64,000 nucleotides of DNA from Siphonodentalium dalli (Eukaryota; Mollusca; Scaphopoda; Gadilida; Siphonodentaliidae): positions 55,890,609-55,954,608 of the forward strand of contig CP136066.1 of the NCBI GenBank assembly GCA_032622095.1, in the 5' to 3' direction. The position numbers and the translations under genes were made by a program. The notes beneath the pieces were generated by a model. It ran no database searches, was not told the DNA's origin, and was given only the letters and a program-made list of their open reading frames with translations. This document shows, in pieces, positions 24,338-37,700 of this stretch; within the stretch, counting starts at the first letter, position 1, and each line of letters opens with the position of its first letter.

Positions 24338-24445
24338 ATCTACAAATCGTCCCCAGTTTATAGCGAAATTTACAAAACTCGTCCAGACCTAATTGACTGG
24401 AATAGTTTTGTAAATTTCGCTATAAACTGGGGCCGAGTTGTAGAT
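24338..24445. repeat. Palindrome (108 bp)
   Basis: Arms contain CCCCAGTTTATAGCGAAATT and its inverse, with a loop of about 20 bases near 24391. The outer end is less well matched. Confidence 0.85.
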
Positions 24446-24668
24446 ATATTATTAGTTGATCCAAAAACTCCATAAAACATGATAAATAAAACGTGAAAGT
24501 AACAGCAGCTACTATAAGGACTGCGATGACGTTTCACGTAACCATGCGTTGTTTACCCGCGCACATAAATAGTCCCAGATAAAATAAGAGTCTTTTTGCG
24601 TATTTAATGCCATACATTTAATGAAATAGTTGTTCAAGCTATATCAATGTCAGCCATAGATACCGATT

Positions 24669-25153
24669 ATATGTGACCCGCCATATCAAATCCAGTCGTA
24701 AGTCGGGATTTTTTTACCCTGTGCCAATGCATTCTCTTATATATGCGAGTCGACCATAGGTCGCCTCGCATATATAAGAGAATGCATTGGCCTAACAATT
24801 TTTTTTACAATTTTAATAATTTTTTCTTGTATTCTTTAACAATTTTATAATTTCACCCATACAGAGCCCCAGACAAACATGAGCAGACGACACTCTTCTA
24901 TATGCTTGTATATATGTGTGGGGCTCCCTGCAGGGTAATGGATGTTTTTTTTTATTTTATGTCCTAAAAATTGTAAGAAACATTTATTTAAAAAAAATGA
25001 TAAAAAATTGTTAGGCCAATGCATTCTCTTATATATGCGAGGCGACATATGGTCGAGGCGACCTATGGTCGACTCGCATATATAAGAGAATGCATTGGCA
25101 CAGGATAAAATAATCCCATCTTACGACTGGATTTGATATGGCGGCTCACATAT
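24669..25153. mobile_element. Nested-hairpin fold-back element, copy 1 (485 bp)
   Basis: Inverted ends ATATGTGACCCGCCATATC enclose two internal near-perfect hairpins, each with CCAATGCATTCTCTTATATA arms around a GGTCG-type loop, and an AT-rich middle. A close copy lies at 30321-30785. The hairpins face each other, so the element can fold either as one long stem or as a cruciform with side stems. Non-coding. Confidence 0.85.
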
Positions 25154-26199
25154 TGTGGATGACAAGTTTCCGCTTCTCTAAGTAATGCCAATCCTATTAA
25201 TATGACAAAATGACATCATTTTCTGAATACCCTGCGTCATTTAACCTTTAACGCAGTGACGTTTGTATACCATTTGACGTCACATTGAAATCCGTCTATT
25301 TTGAAGAAAACGGCTGATAAATTGTTGTTTGTTACTTCGATTGGGGTTTGATGTAGTTTTAGCCGCTATGACAAACACGTCTGAAAGAGACTGAACCAAG
25401 AACAAGCGAAGCGACTGTTTTTTGGATATACCTGTGAATTTTACTAAAACCAAAATGAGTACAAATAAAATCGCCTAAATAAGAAACAACGTGCTCATTT
25501 GGATCGAGACTCACTATTTAGTCCAGGCATATTAGGTTTCACTAGTGCAAAAAATCCGGGAAAGCTGAATTTTTCAGGGATTAATAAGAACATGTTTATG
25601 AACAACTTGGCAAAAGTCCCATAGAATCCGAGTTGTGCTTTTTGAGATATCATGATTTTTCGTAATGGTACAAATTCTGACGAAATTCCATTAGACCATA
25701 TGCGAATGCAGTCATATGTAGGCTAATTTATGGACTCAATCTTCACACATACCCGTCCATCATGGAGCAGGTGTCGATAGATATGCGTAATTGATGCTAC
25801 AGCTTACTAACAGTCGATATTCCATAATTGTGATGACATTTATTGGCGAAGAGAGCATATAAATCGCATGGTGATTCAAAATTTTCCTAACAAAAGAGGG
25901 CGAGTAAAGATATTCAGATGACAATGAGCTAAAATATGAACCATTATACTAGAACAGTGGTTAGTTCAGAACAGGAAAGTGATGAGATATATCGAACCAT
26001 CACCATCCTTAAGATTTTATAGGCGGAAACATAACACTACCCCCTAAAACGTACGCCATGGCTTTGAGTGTCTGAAAGGCAAAAATACCACAATAGTCCT
26101 GGCCTTTGACGTAACAATTGTGCAAATGGTGATGACACTATGAAACTTGATACATAGGTTCCTTATACACTATTAATCATTTTCAGATGTGTAGACATC

Positions 26200-26900
26200 G
26201 CGGTCCTTCCTTGGCAACGGTTGCTAGGCAACTATCCCAAATCGAAGAAATACAAATATGACTGATATTATGGCAGTTTTAACAATCTAACCTACGTGTA
26301 GCATTTTTATGGTGAAAATAATATTTGTTGTTGTTCGAGTGGATCTGGCTGGAAAATTACCATAGTTCTTACTTACAGGGGTGGTAACGGTTGCTAGGGA
26401 CATACCCGAAATCGAAAAATGCCGAGCTGACTGATATTATGGTAGTTTTGACAAACTAATATAAACTACGTCATTATCATTTTATGGTGAAACAATTGTA
26501 ATAGTTATTGTTAGTGTGGGTTCGACTTTAAAAATTACTATATATTTCTGGTAACGGTTGCTAGGGACACACCATACATCGAAAAATGCACACATGACTG
26601 ATATTATGGTAGTTTTTAACAAACTAAACTACGTCATGTAACATTTTTATATTGAAAACAATTATTATAATTGTTGTTAGTGTGAACATGGCAGTAAAGT
26701 TTCCGCATTCGTTACCTAACGGGGTGTAATGGTTGCTATGGACAAGATCACCTTTGAAAACATACCATATGTATGAGTTTCTGGTAATTTAACTGATATA
26801 ACTGTTTCATAATATGGTATGAGTTTCGGGAAATTTGCATGATATAATTGTTTCATAATATGCCATATTATGCTTATATTGACAATAATGCATAACTAAA
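26200..26900. repeat. Tandem ~170-bp units in left arm
   Basis: Four units contain GGTTGCTAGG, then ATCGAAAAATG, TGACTGATATTATGG, ACTACGTCAT and TGTTGTTAGTGTG in the same order. The right arm at 28930-29420 has inverted, diverged counterparts. Non-coding. Confidence 0.7.
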
Positions 26901-27129
26901 GGTTGTTGTGTTGTGTACTGATGCATTCTCGTGTGACTCTTCGTGTGGCAAATTGGTATTGAGGTTTCATTGTTGCTAGGTAACCACCTACCATTGACAA
27001 ATCTTCTTTAAACTGACAGACTATTCAGTTAGTTTTATCAGAATCACATACCTGTCTGGAGTTTATTATTGTTTCTTCCATCAATCGATTGTTGGAATAC
27101 ATTTTAATGAGACATGTAAAAATATTGAT

Positions 27130-28860
27130 CCACATGTATGTCGATACCACCTGAACCCCCCCCCCCATGGAATCGGACATTCGCACTACGTTTGACAATG
27201 GCATTCATGCAGAACACTCTATCGCGGTGTGGTAGCATCCGCATACCAGTTGCTATACGGTATGAACTAACTGTGTTTCCTTCCTATCCATGCCATAACT
27301 ATGTCAATACATGGTCATGAGTCATTTACAAGTCTATAGGAGCTCGTACATGAGCGTGGCCTATATATTTCAGACTGAGATACCATGAACTACCCTTTGG
27401 AACCGGTGACCAATACCCATTTACATGGGCAGCCATGGGCCCATTACCAACCCATAGTTACTAAGGAATAGCACCCAATGACGTGTCTTAACTACTGTGT
27501 CCATGTAATAGAAAGGGGCCTGGACCGATGATATACTATTTAGGGTTGGTTCTATTGATTTGCCGTATAAACCTGGGTACATGTCATGCGTTCATAACTA
27601 TAGACACCTGTGTATCTGCACTACATGTGGTGTTCATATGGGTCCATGGCGTATGCGTGGCTGTGGTTATAACCTAGATAGTCATGTAACATGTACATTC
27701 ATGGGATGGGTTCATGTCTTACATATACATGTCTGGTAATAAGGTCATAACTAAATCAGCCTGGATACATGGGCTGTCCATAGTGGCCCGTCTCAATTTC
27801 CTACCTATATGAGTCTGGGTCCATAGCCAAGCTATAGTGGTGCACACGGCCAATCGATATGGACCTCCATCCTATAGGGCGTTGGTCGAATGGCTGAAAA
27901 CGGACGTACGTATATGGTATTCATATAGAGACGTGGATCCATGCACATGCATGTTTGTCCATGACTTACCCGTAGGCATGGGGTCCATGTGTCTTCTATA
28001 CATGTGGATCAGTCCATTGCCTACCAGCATATATGTGAATCTATGAAATGATTAATAACGCCGGCGCCGTAGCTTTTATTTAGGGACCTGTGTCCATGTC
28101 CTACATATAGGCACCTGTATCCACTGCATACATCATTATAGTCACCTGTGTATTAGCACTATTTAAACTTTCCTGGGCCTTCGGTGTAGATATATCACGT
28201 ATAAGGGGTGGGTCCATATCCTACATATAGACAGACACCTGCTTATGCCTGGGTACAATGCAATATGGCATACATATATCGGTCTTGGTCCGTGGCCTAC
28301 ACGTATGGGTATGTGTCCATGGCCAACCTACAGTGCCATATGTGTATGGGCTATTTATAAGGCCCCCCCCCCCATCCTTAACTTTCGTATATGTGGCATC
28401 GGTCCAATATCTATATATATAGGTTGGTCTGTCACAAAACTGTCTCATATGTTCATACCATATGTAGGGTCCTGAATCCATGGTGCACTAATGTAGTGTG
28501 CATCGGACTTGGTATATGGTATCTTAGTACATGGTCTATCTGTTGGCACTTGGGTGTTTGCACCATGTAACAGTGTCATGGTCATGATTATGGTCATAGA
28601 TACCATACATGTATGCTTATATGAAGCGGTCTGGTTCATGGAATATACATATTCTACGTCCATAGTCTATATGTATGGACATGGGTCCTGTGACTATATA
28701 TGTGCCTCGGTTCCTAACCTAACTATTGTAGGCTAGGCCCATGGGTAACTTATTGGTGGCTGACCCTAGCTATGTTCTTCATATATAGTAGAGTGACTTA
28801 CATTATACAACTAGCTGTGTGGGTATGTCTTATATATCTATTATGGCCATGCCTCATATT
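27130..28860. repeat. Degenerate minisatellite at the element centre
   Basis: Units of roughly 30-70 bases combine GGTCCATG, CCTACATATA and ACCTG-like phrases, with considerable drift. Several 60-87 codon frames on both strands follow it; they are Tyr/Met/Cys-rich repeat readings, not genes. Short C-runs occur at about 27156 and 28365. Confidence 0.6.
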
Positions 28861-29845
28861 AAATATAAGCAACAACATTTCAACTCTAACTTTTAATTCC
28901 CGATATCTAAACTGACGGAGCATAAACGGATAATTGTACCCATATTCTGGTTAGGCTCACACTAACAACATTTATAACTGTTTTCACCATAAAAACGTTA
29001 ATACTACCATAATATCATTCATATGTGCATTTTTGTATTTCGGGTATGACCCTGGCAACAGTTACCACTCATATAAGTAAGAATTATATGGTATTTTTTT
29101 CAGCCAGCTCAACACTAACAACAACTATTCTAATTGTTTTCAACATAAAAGTGGTATTAGGTGTAGTTTAGTTTGTTAAAGCTACCATAATATCAGTCAT
29201 ATCAGTCATGCATTTTTAGATTGTGTGTGTGTCCCTAGCAACCGTCACCCCTTGTAAGAAGTAAGAAATATGGTAATTTGTCAGTCAGGTAAAAACTGAC
29301 AACAATTATTTTCACCATAAAAATGCTACACGACGTAGTTTAGTTTGCAAGAACACATATAATATCAGTCATATGCATTAATCCGATGCCGGGTAGTTGC
29401 TTAGCAACCGTTGCCAAGAAGAGCCTGTCGCAAATGTCGCCACATGTGAAAATGAACAGTAGCGTATAAGGAACATATGTGCCAAGTTTCATGCTTTTAT
29501 CGCCCTTGTCACAGTTGGTGTGTTTTCTACAACAAGCACTTGGACTAGCGGAAGAGCAAAATGTGACGAGAGCCAGTTTAGGGGGTAGGGTTATGTTTTT
29601 ACACTTATCATAGGTATAGTTGCTAATCCCGCATATTATATTGTAGGAGTGATGTCTGTGCAGTTTTTAAAACAAATTGCTTGCGCCTACGTAATGAATA
29701 GCCCGAGAAATTTGACATCGAATAGGACAGTTTGTCTGAAAAAAATCAGCTTTCCCGGATTTATTTCCTTACTTTTCCCCATTCACGCCTAATGTGCCTG
29801 GACTAATTGTGTGTATACACATGAGAGTTATATATATATATATTT

Positions 29846-30110
29846 ATTTTTCGAATGTCTGTCTGTCTGTGTTCTATAGAAATTAACGGGAAACCGTCTA
29901 GATGGCTCCAAAATGGGTCTAACATTAGTAACTTGTTACGAGGAAGATAATGGTGCAGGTTAAAATTTCCAGGCTTTTGGGAGGGGGCGAGGAGTGCCAC
30001 AAAAATTGATAACAATATTTTTACCGCCGATTTCTACCAAATTAATACACATTCTTCTCCATGATACGTTTAATCTAATTGTATTGTATAAAAACGCCAC
30101 ATTTCCATTT
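29846..30110. repeat. Interspersed repeat with (TGTC)n head, copy 2
   Basis: Shares TGTTCTATAGAAATTAACGG, GATAATGGTG and CACATTCTTCTCCATGATAC with 18685-19240 in the same order. A TA run at about 29829 precedes it. Confidence 0.7.
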
Positions 30111-30320
30111 ACAATATATACTCGTAAAAGGCCCCAAGACCCATCGAACGAGTTAGTGTGGACTGATAATTATAGTAATATAATGTTATCAACATGATGT
30201 GGTGTCACTGAATTTAAAGTAAACTAGCAGATTTTTCTTGACTGAATCATTATCAGTCATCTCCAAGAGATATAGCCACTTCAAATTGTTCCAGTCGTTT
30301 GCCGTTCTACAGAAGAAGCT

Positions 30321-30785
30321 ATATGTGTGACCCGCCATATCAAATCCAGTCGTAAGTCGAGATTTTTTTACCCTGTGCCAATGCATTCTCTTATATATGC
30401 GAGTCGACCATAGGTCGACTCGCATATATAAGAGAATGCATTGGCCTAACAATTTTTTACAATTTTAATAATATTTTCTTGTATTCTTTAACAATTTTAT
30501 AATTTCACCCATACAGAGCCCCAGACAAACATGAGCAGACGACACTCTTCTATATGCTTCTATATATGTGTGGGGCTCCCTGCAGGGTAATGGATGTTTT
30601 TTATTTTATGTCCTAAAATTTGTAAGAAACATTTATTTAAAAAAATTATAAAACATTGTTAGGCCAATGCATTCTCTTATATATGCGAGGCGACCTATTG
30701 TCGACTCGCATAGATAAGAGAATGCATTGGCACAGGGTAAAACAATCCCGACTTCCGACTGGATTTGATATGGCGGGTCACATAT
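30321..30785. mobile_element. Nested-hairpin fold-back element, copy 2 (465 bp)
   Basis: Same inverted ends, same two internal hairpins and same AT-rich middle as 24669-25153, with few substitutions and small deletions. The left hairpin loop is a perfect CGACC/GGTCG palindrome here. Confidence 0.85.
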
Positions 30786-31708
30786 GTATAACTGTCGATG
30801 TTAGGTTGTAGTGGGATTAATTTGTCAGTGTTAAATCCTCGCGTCTGTCGCTGTTGTTTTTCCAAGGAAGTTTTATTGCCACTTTGCCATGTTTGTATTT
30901 GTGGAATGTTAGAATCCTTTTTATGCGCTTTCTCGGTTGCAGCGATGAGACATCCAGCTGTATAAGTAGTCGTGTGACTGAACTGGTTCGTGGGAATATT
31001 CTCGTCATATAAAACGTTGGATACATTGGTGTCGTTTGGACGAGAGGGGCACTAACATTGGTTTGAGCTCCAAAATACACCTAATAATATTCGCTTTTGA
31101 TTTTTTTCCGGTATCGAAATAGGTCGATAAATACACCGACTTACTGATGTTTAGTTAGTAGTAAAGTTAATGGCAGGGCAGTCCTACCTGAATGAATGTT
31201 GATGCAACACCGGACTTGCCGTTTATATCGAATAGTTTTCATGTACATTTTAGGCACACTGTATATGCATGGTCATTTGACACGATGGCTGTCATTTCTA
31301 TAGCAGATGTAATCAAGATATTTAGGTTATCGAGAAAGAAATTTAATGGCTAAATGTTCGACAACCAATGGTTTTATAGTATTTTGTGGATTGACAGCTT
31401 GTGATTAAATTATTGTGAAATACGCTATATAGATCGTACAATCGTGATACAAATAAGATATTTCGCTGGCGTTTGTGTGTTAACATTTCATCTTCATAAC
31501 GATATTGGTATTCATCTCAATGTCTTGACAGACTGTTAACGAATCAGAGTATACGTGGGCAAGGCGGTCCAATGAGAGCGCGGATTGTCACTAATGGGTC
31601 GTGGGTCAATAATCAGCTGACTAACATTGCCAACAGACAACGCACACTTTCATTGCGTTTTGGAATCAGCTGCCACTCGATCTGTGCAGCGCAGCAAGAA
31701 AATCGAAG
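30786..31708. other. 5' flank of the PAN-like gene; unresolved minus frame
   Basis: A minus-strand 87-codon frame (30817-31080, starting MYFGAQTNVSAPLVQ) is Arg/Lys/Thr-rich with no recognised domain. Its upstream DNA (ACACCTAATAATATTC, then CGGTATCG and GTCGATAAATAC) is a dispersed repeat also found near 39155-39215. No clear TATA box was seen before the start codon at 31709. Confidence 0.35.
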
Positions 31709-34700
31709 ATGAACCGTTTATGCCTTCTTGTTATCTGTTGCCTTCTGGTCGGGACAGCCACTGCCAAGAAGACTAAACAGACAACATTTGAAATCATTCC
31801 TGGTTGGAAAGAAAATGGCTTCAGCATCTCCCAGGTCGTTGGGGCGGGCGCGGTTTCCGAGACATCGTGTGCGACCAGATGCCTTCGACAAAACTGGTGC
31901 AGGACAGTAACATTCTTTGCGGGACTTGACACTGACCAAAACTGTTTTCTTTCATGTGAGGCCGCGGATGAGCTAGAGGAGGATGCCGGTGCCGTTCTCA
32001 TGAGAAAGATGGTGAGTGCTTTTATCGAGTTACTAATGAATAGAGCCACAGCAGGGAAGGGGATCTACTCTTGCATTTATGTTTGTCTTTTAGCGAAATA
32101 CAGCAAATCACAGGTTTCAAAATAGTTCATTAAAAACGTCTATTTTTTCCTTGGAAATTCCACAGTGGTTGCAAATCAATCGCATATTTGAATCCATGTC
32201 GCCACAATATTCCTATATTTAACACTAATTACGAAGCGATTGCGGAGTACACAAATTACGCGTGATACCAGTTTAACCAATCAACGATCAGTATATTCAG
32301 TGCGTGCTCGCCAATATATCATTGAGCTCATTTTAAATGAAAAACCTAATTTGAAATTATTGCTGAGATATGGGAAAATAGTGGCGACTTCGATTCAAAT
32401 ATCCGTTTGATTTGGGGAGATTAACTTTAGAATATGACGAAACATGAAGATTATTTTGTTAAAAATGTTGGTTTTTTATCGATAATTATTGACTTTGAAA
32501 TGGACGATATATTTTCTCCTATGCTATCAAGGGACCCATTTGCCGGTGCTCTCTCTCTGATTTTTGTGTTTAAGGGCTGTTTTCAAATTCTTGGAACAGT
32601 TTATCCTAGTGTTCTGGGACTAGAAAATATAGCTTTTACTTGATTGTGGGCGTTCGAATTTTGAGAGTCAGTTCAGGCGTTTGTGAATTATGGCCGTTAG
32701 AAGTGAGGGGTATCTGAAAAGTAAACTCCCTTGTTAAGTATGTATTGCTTATCGATACATTTTTAATGTGGCGCTCGTTTTAAACGGATATATTTTGAAT
32801 GTATATTTTACTCGTTTTAACGACACGCCCCTGTGTTGTGAACTGGTTGAAATTGTTGTACTTGTTGATCGTACCGCCAGGCGCAACTTGAACCTGTGAT
32901 TCTCGATGTACCATCGCGTCACAACAAAGTCGTACAGTAACTTTATAATATATCCATTTTCTCCAATTTGTGAGTTATTCAAACAAGGAATACGTCCTCT
33001 GTAAATCATTAACTCATTGGATCACCAGCAATACACATTAATTAATGAGCATCAAGTGCTACCCACCAGTAAGTATCCAGTTCAAAGTATTAACACGAGT
33101 ATAACACAATTGATCCTCAATTATGGGGCATGTGGGGATTTAATAAATTAACGCTATATTCTGATACCAAGGTTTCTCACACGTGGATATGTGAATAACA
33201 TGGTGTCATTGATATCATATAGTGGTAATCTTGACATATATTATTGTGTTAACTATAGTGTAGAATGTAAAACTTCAAAGATGTATTCAATATTCCAGAC
33301 CTCCAGTCACAACAACACCAACATTCAAATGCTATTTCGACATTACTCTTCGCTTTGTTTCGCTGATAAAAAGCTGATGTGACATAAACAAGACTTTAAC
33401 TCTTTCCAAACCGAATGGATTCTACCATTCAGTTATATTAGTATACATTGGAATGGTATTTTTTCATGTGGATGGATCGATCAGGCAATACATACAGACA
33501 ACATACATGTACATGCAGAATTAAACAGATAATACAAGAGAATGATTCATATTCATTGGTGGGAAATGTTCAGACGATAACTTCGTTTGTTAAACTTATT
33601 ATCTGAATATTTCCAAAAAGGGAACTACTCGTCAGTGAGTATTTAGTATAGAAAGGGTTAAAATACCGAACATTGATAGTTATCAATTGAAAAAATTAAT
33701 GCCATAATAATTGCTATTGAAGTCTTCTGAATCATCAAAACTATGTGACATGTGTGTGGACAGCTATTGTTAACAGACCAATACTTGATTTGATCTATCA
33801 CTGTGAAATCACATATGCGTTATTCAAACCGCGGTTGTTGGGGGAAATCTTCGTTGTTGTTTTCTTAGAAATTTGGTAATTTATCCATATCCATTTGAGC
33901 ATTTTGAGCTTATACAACTGTTTAACTTGATTGTTTCCAAATTCCTGTGCGGAATATTGTGGGAAATAAGGTAACCATAAGCAAAACGTCAAACAAAAAA
34001 ATTGGCTACATATTATTTTATATGTTTTTATATGTTTTATTTTACAGACACCAGCACTAAAGAACGCTAGGGGTGAGTGTATCGTATTTTATTCCCAATT
34101 AAATTCAATTGTTTTATTCTCATATATCCGGTCAAAACATGTTTACATACATGTACGCCGGTGGTGGTGAGTGGTCTATCAGTTTTTGTTTACTTAGCTA
34201 AAACAATTTTTACTCAAATCAAGTTATCAAATTTGACATACAAAGCAATATAAAGCATTACAAAATAGGCATACATCATATATATGGTAATGTAGTAACT
34301 TGGTTTGGCATCAACACTCAATGTTGGACACTTCAAATGGAGTCCTTTTGAATGTACCACTATTTGTGATTGGCACTTTTGTATTACTCCCAGGTTTCCT
34401 TTTCTCTAAGTGAGAACTCTTAGACATGATGAAATTTATTCAATACAAGTAAACATGTACACGAGCAGTCACGGAGTTAAATACATTACAACTTATCTCG
34501 TGGAAGAGAATCCTATATTTGTTGAGAAGGTGGAATCTCTATAAGTTGAATTTCTTTGTCTGAACGATTGGTCAAGTCTGGAGACAGAGATGTTATGACT
34601 CACGTTGAGATACAGTCTTCTAATAAACTTAATGATTCTAATTTCCCCTTGTAGGAATAATTTTACCATACACGTGAAATACAGGCAAATAGTCGCAGCT

Positions 34701-37700
34701 GGTTAATCAATTTAATACTGAAATTTTATCTTCTTTTGGACACTTTAATAAGGAGGGATAATGGTTCCTGGAATTACAAACTAAATTATATTTAACGTAC
34801 TCACGGCTGACCAGCTTTATGTAATAGTGTTTCATAACTCTTATGACATTTTCAAGATTTTTGTCCTAAGACAAAAAACTTGATGATTTCGTGGAAGTGA
34901 TACAAACTGTTCCATTTAGAACATGAATCGCCGTGAATACACAAGTTCCTAAACAAAGGAATGTCATAAATCCTGGCGGGTCCAAACACGTATGATTCAA
35001 TGAGCTCAACAAAGACATGCGGTCTATCATTGACCATCATCCACTGAGACATAATCTGTTTCTTTACATCTGAATCCACTAGCACACATAATTCCAATAT
35101 TGTCCGACATTCATTAAAGTTTTGCGTGACATAGGGCGACAAGATGAACTTAATTAGCATACATGAATAATTTTGACATTATAGCGCTGTAAATTAATCA
35201 ACGGACAATTTCATTTCACAATAGATGCATCTATATGTATATGCACATACCATATGTCATGTAGGAATGCTGAGTCTCTTTCGTCAATGGGAACTGTGAC
35301 ATCATAACTTGATAATTACAAAATCAGTAATAACCAACTTGTCAACCCTGATTAACATTAGGCTTGTTCGAAACCTGACCACATTAAAACCATTAATAAT
35401 TTGGTAAACATCCTCTCAACTCATATAACTTTGACATGGTTCACATGTGTTTATGTGAGACCTTTTTAACTTGTATAACACAAACCTACAAAAGAGCGAT
35501 ATAAACTAACCATATGATATACCTGCAAAATATTGGAACTATTGTCTACAACTGAGAATTCCAGCACAAATGTTTTCAAAACTTCAAACCTCAAACGTCT
35601 ATATCTTGACCACAAATTATTTATTTTTAGATTTCGTGAACCACTTATGTCACTTGAACTGACTTATTTACTAAAACATGTATACTATTCTCTTGGCGCA
35701 ACCAGTCTCTTACCAAGCTGTCAGAAATAACTATGTTTTTCTAATAGATTATCTGAGCACAATAACACTAAATGTAATTTACTGACAGAACAACTTTATC
35801 TAATTTCCAAACAAATGATTTGTTCAAAACTGGAACACACTAAAATCATACTGATTAACTTGACAACATCCTAACATCAACCATAAATTTTACAGACCTG
35901 CAACCGGCATAATGTTGAGACCATCTAATGCCTGTTTAACCCGAATAACCAACAAACAATTTTCCAGTATTATACATTATTCAAAACAAATTGTTTAAAC
36001 CTCAACCTAGATCACCAAAAGTGTGTTAATACTATCTATAAACGAATTCAACTTGATAAGAACGAACTACTAGGACCACAAAAGATTTATTTTAAAAGCA
36101 AAACTTCTGTGTGATAAACCAGCCTACGTTTGTTGTTTGACAAACCCATAAACACTGTCAAAATTACATGTACATAACCATAACTTTGTGACAAATATTT
36201 ACTGTGAAAATTTCTAACTAAATCAAACTTGTTTGAAAACAAGTAGACAGACTGACAGACAGACAAGCAAACTAACTGTGTATTCATTGAGGAACTTTTG
36301 ATTAATCCACATATTATTCAAATCAAAACTACTATCACCATAGCACTTGCTGCGAGATTAGTAACACATCTGCATAATGTATAATTTTTCATAATTCACT
36401 GGGACTTATTATCGTGAAGATGGTAACATCAAATCTTTTCCATTTCATTGGATACAATATAGCAATGGCCACTAATTGTATGCCAGTAATTATCTACACA
36501 ATGAACCAATTACACCTGGTAATATTTGTTAAATTCAAACTATTCACACTGAGCGTACATGCAACTAATAAATACCACATGCACCCATGATCGAAATATC
36601 AAACATAACATTGTATAACCTTATTACAAAGGAATATGAAGACCTTAAAAAAACTTGCATTGATAAACTGATACAAGTTCTGTTAACTTTCTTCTCAACG
36701 GGAACAACTAAACATTATCTATTGGACCGCTTCCTTTATGTCAAAACAGATTACTTCAAAGCTAAACAAATACCACAGAACAAACGACAGTTTCCTGGAA
36801 ACATTATCTACACAAACATTTTGACCAGATATAATTTATCAACATTACTCCACAAGCAAGAACAACTAAGACAAATCGACACAACGATATTTTCATTAGT
36901 TTTCAAAACTTGACTCCCTACACATATCTAACTATGGCAAATCGATGCAGCGATATTAAACCAACAAATGCGACATAGACATCAGACAAGAGAAACTAAG
37001 ACAAATCGGCACAACGATATTTTCATTAGTTTTTAAAACTTTACTCCCTAAACATGTATAAACTGTGGCAAATCGACGCAACAATTTTAAACCAAAAAAT
37101 TCGACATAATGTCTATGAAGGGGTGTGGACCAGCCAATAAACAAATTTACTCCTACTTTTTTCTCCGTGACTGCCCGCATCCGTGTCTAAGAATCCCACA
37201 TAGTGTCTTGCTAATGACACCGAATCATGTATGTAGCACTACCAGTTTTCCTTTTCACTAAATAAGAACTCTTAGACATGATGAAATTTATTCAATACAA
37301 GTAAAACATGTGCACGAACAGTCACGGAGCTAAAAGTATCTTATATCTGTTGGGAATGTGGAATCTCTGAGTTGCAGCTCTTTGTCTCAACGTTCAGTCA
37401 TACCGATTGGTCAAGCCATGAGACAATGGACCGCCGCCCAGAGATGTTATGATTCACGTTGAGAAATAGTCTTCTAATAAACTTAAAAGATTCCAATTTC
37501 CCCTGGTAGGAATAATTTTGTCATACATGTGCAATATAGACAAAGAGTCACAGCTGGTCCACCAATTTACTACTGAAATTCAATCTCGTTTTGGACACTT
37601 TAATAAGGAGAGATAATGGTTTCCGGAATTACAACCTAAATTATATTTAACGTCCTCACGACTGGCCAGCTGTTATGAGATAGTGTTACACTTTCTCCAA

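Larger units (their letters stand above)
25519..29805. mobile_element. TAGTCCAGG fold-back element, copy 2 (4.3 kb)
   Basis: Starts TAGTCCAGGCATATTAGG and ends with its near-inverse GCCTGGACTA. The flanks ATT (25516-25518 and 29806-29808) form a 3-bp target duplication. Both arms contain tandem ~170-bp units, marked on the left by GGTAACGGTTGCTAGGGAC at 26210, 26383, 26549 and 26723 and by the inverse on the right (28930-29420). The centre (27130-28860) is a degenerate minisatellite. No transposase was recognised. The terminus is shared with 9776-13870 and 45079-46333, but the arm units differ in sequence. Confidence 0.8.
34380..37690 (-). mobile_element. LTR retrotransposon A (3.3 kb), degenerate
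   Basis: Direct terminal repeats 34380-34834 and 37232-37690 start TGTA and end CA (TGTAGCACT to AGTGTTACA on the right copy). The 4-bp target duplication CTTT flanks them (34376-34379, 37691-37694). Minus orientation is inferred from a decayed primer-binding-like stretch just outside the right LTR; on the minus strand it reads GGTGTCATTAGC, reminiscent of tRNA-Leu priming. Only 2.4 kb lies between the LTRs and no gag, protease or reverse transcriptase was recognised, so it is non-autonomous. One open frame is noted separately. It sits in intron 2 of the PAN-like gene, antisense to it. Confidence 0.85.

Noticed and set aside
36587-36913. 108-codon plus frame inside LTR element A
   Set aside because: It is antisense to the inferred element orientation, in decayed interior sequence, with no recognisable domain and no equivalent frame in element B.
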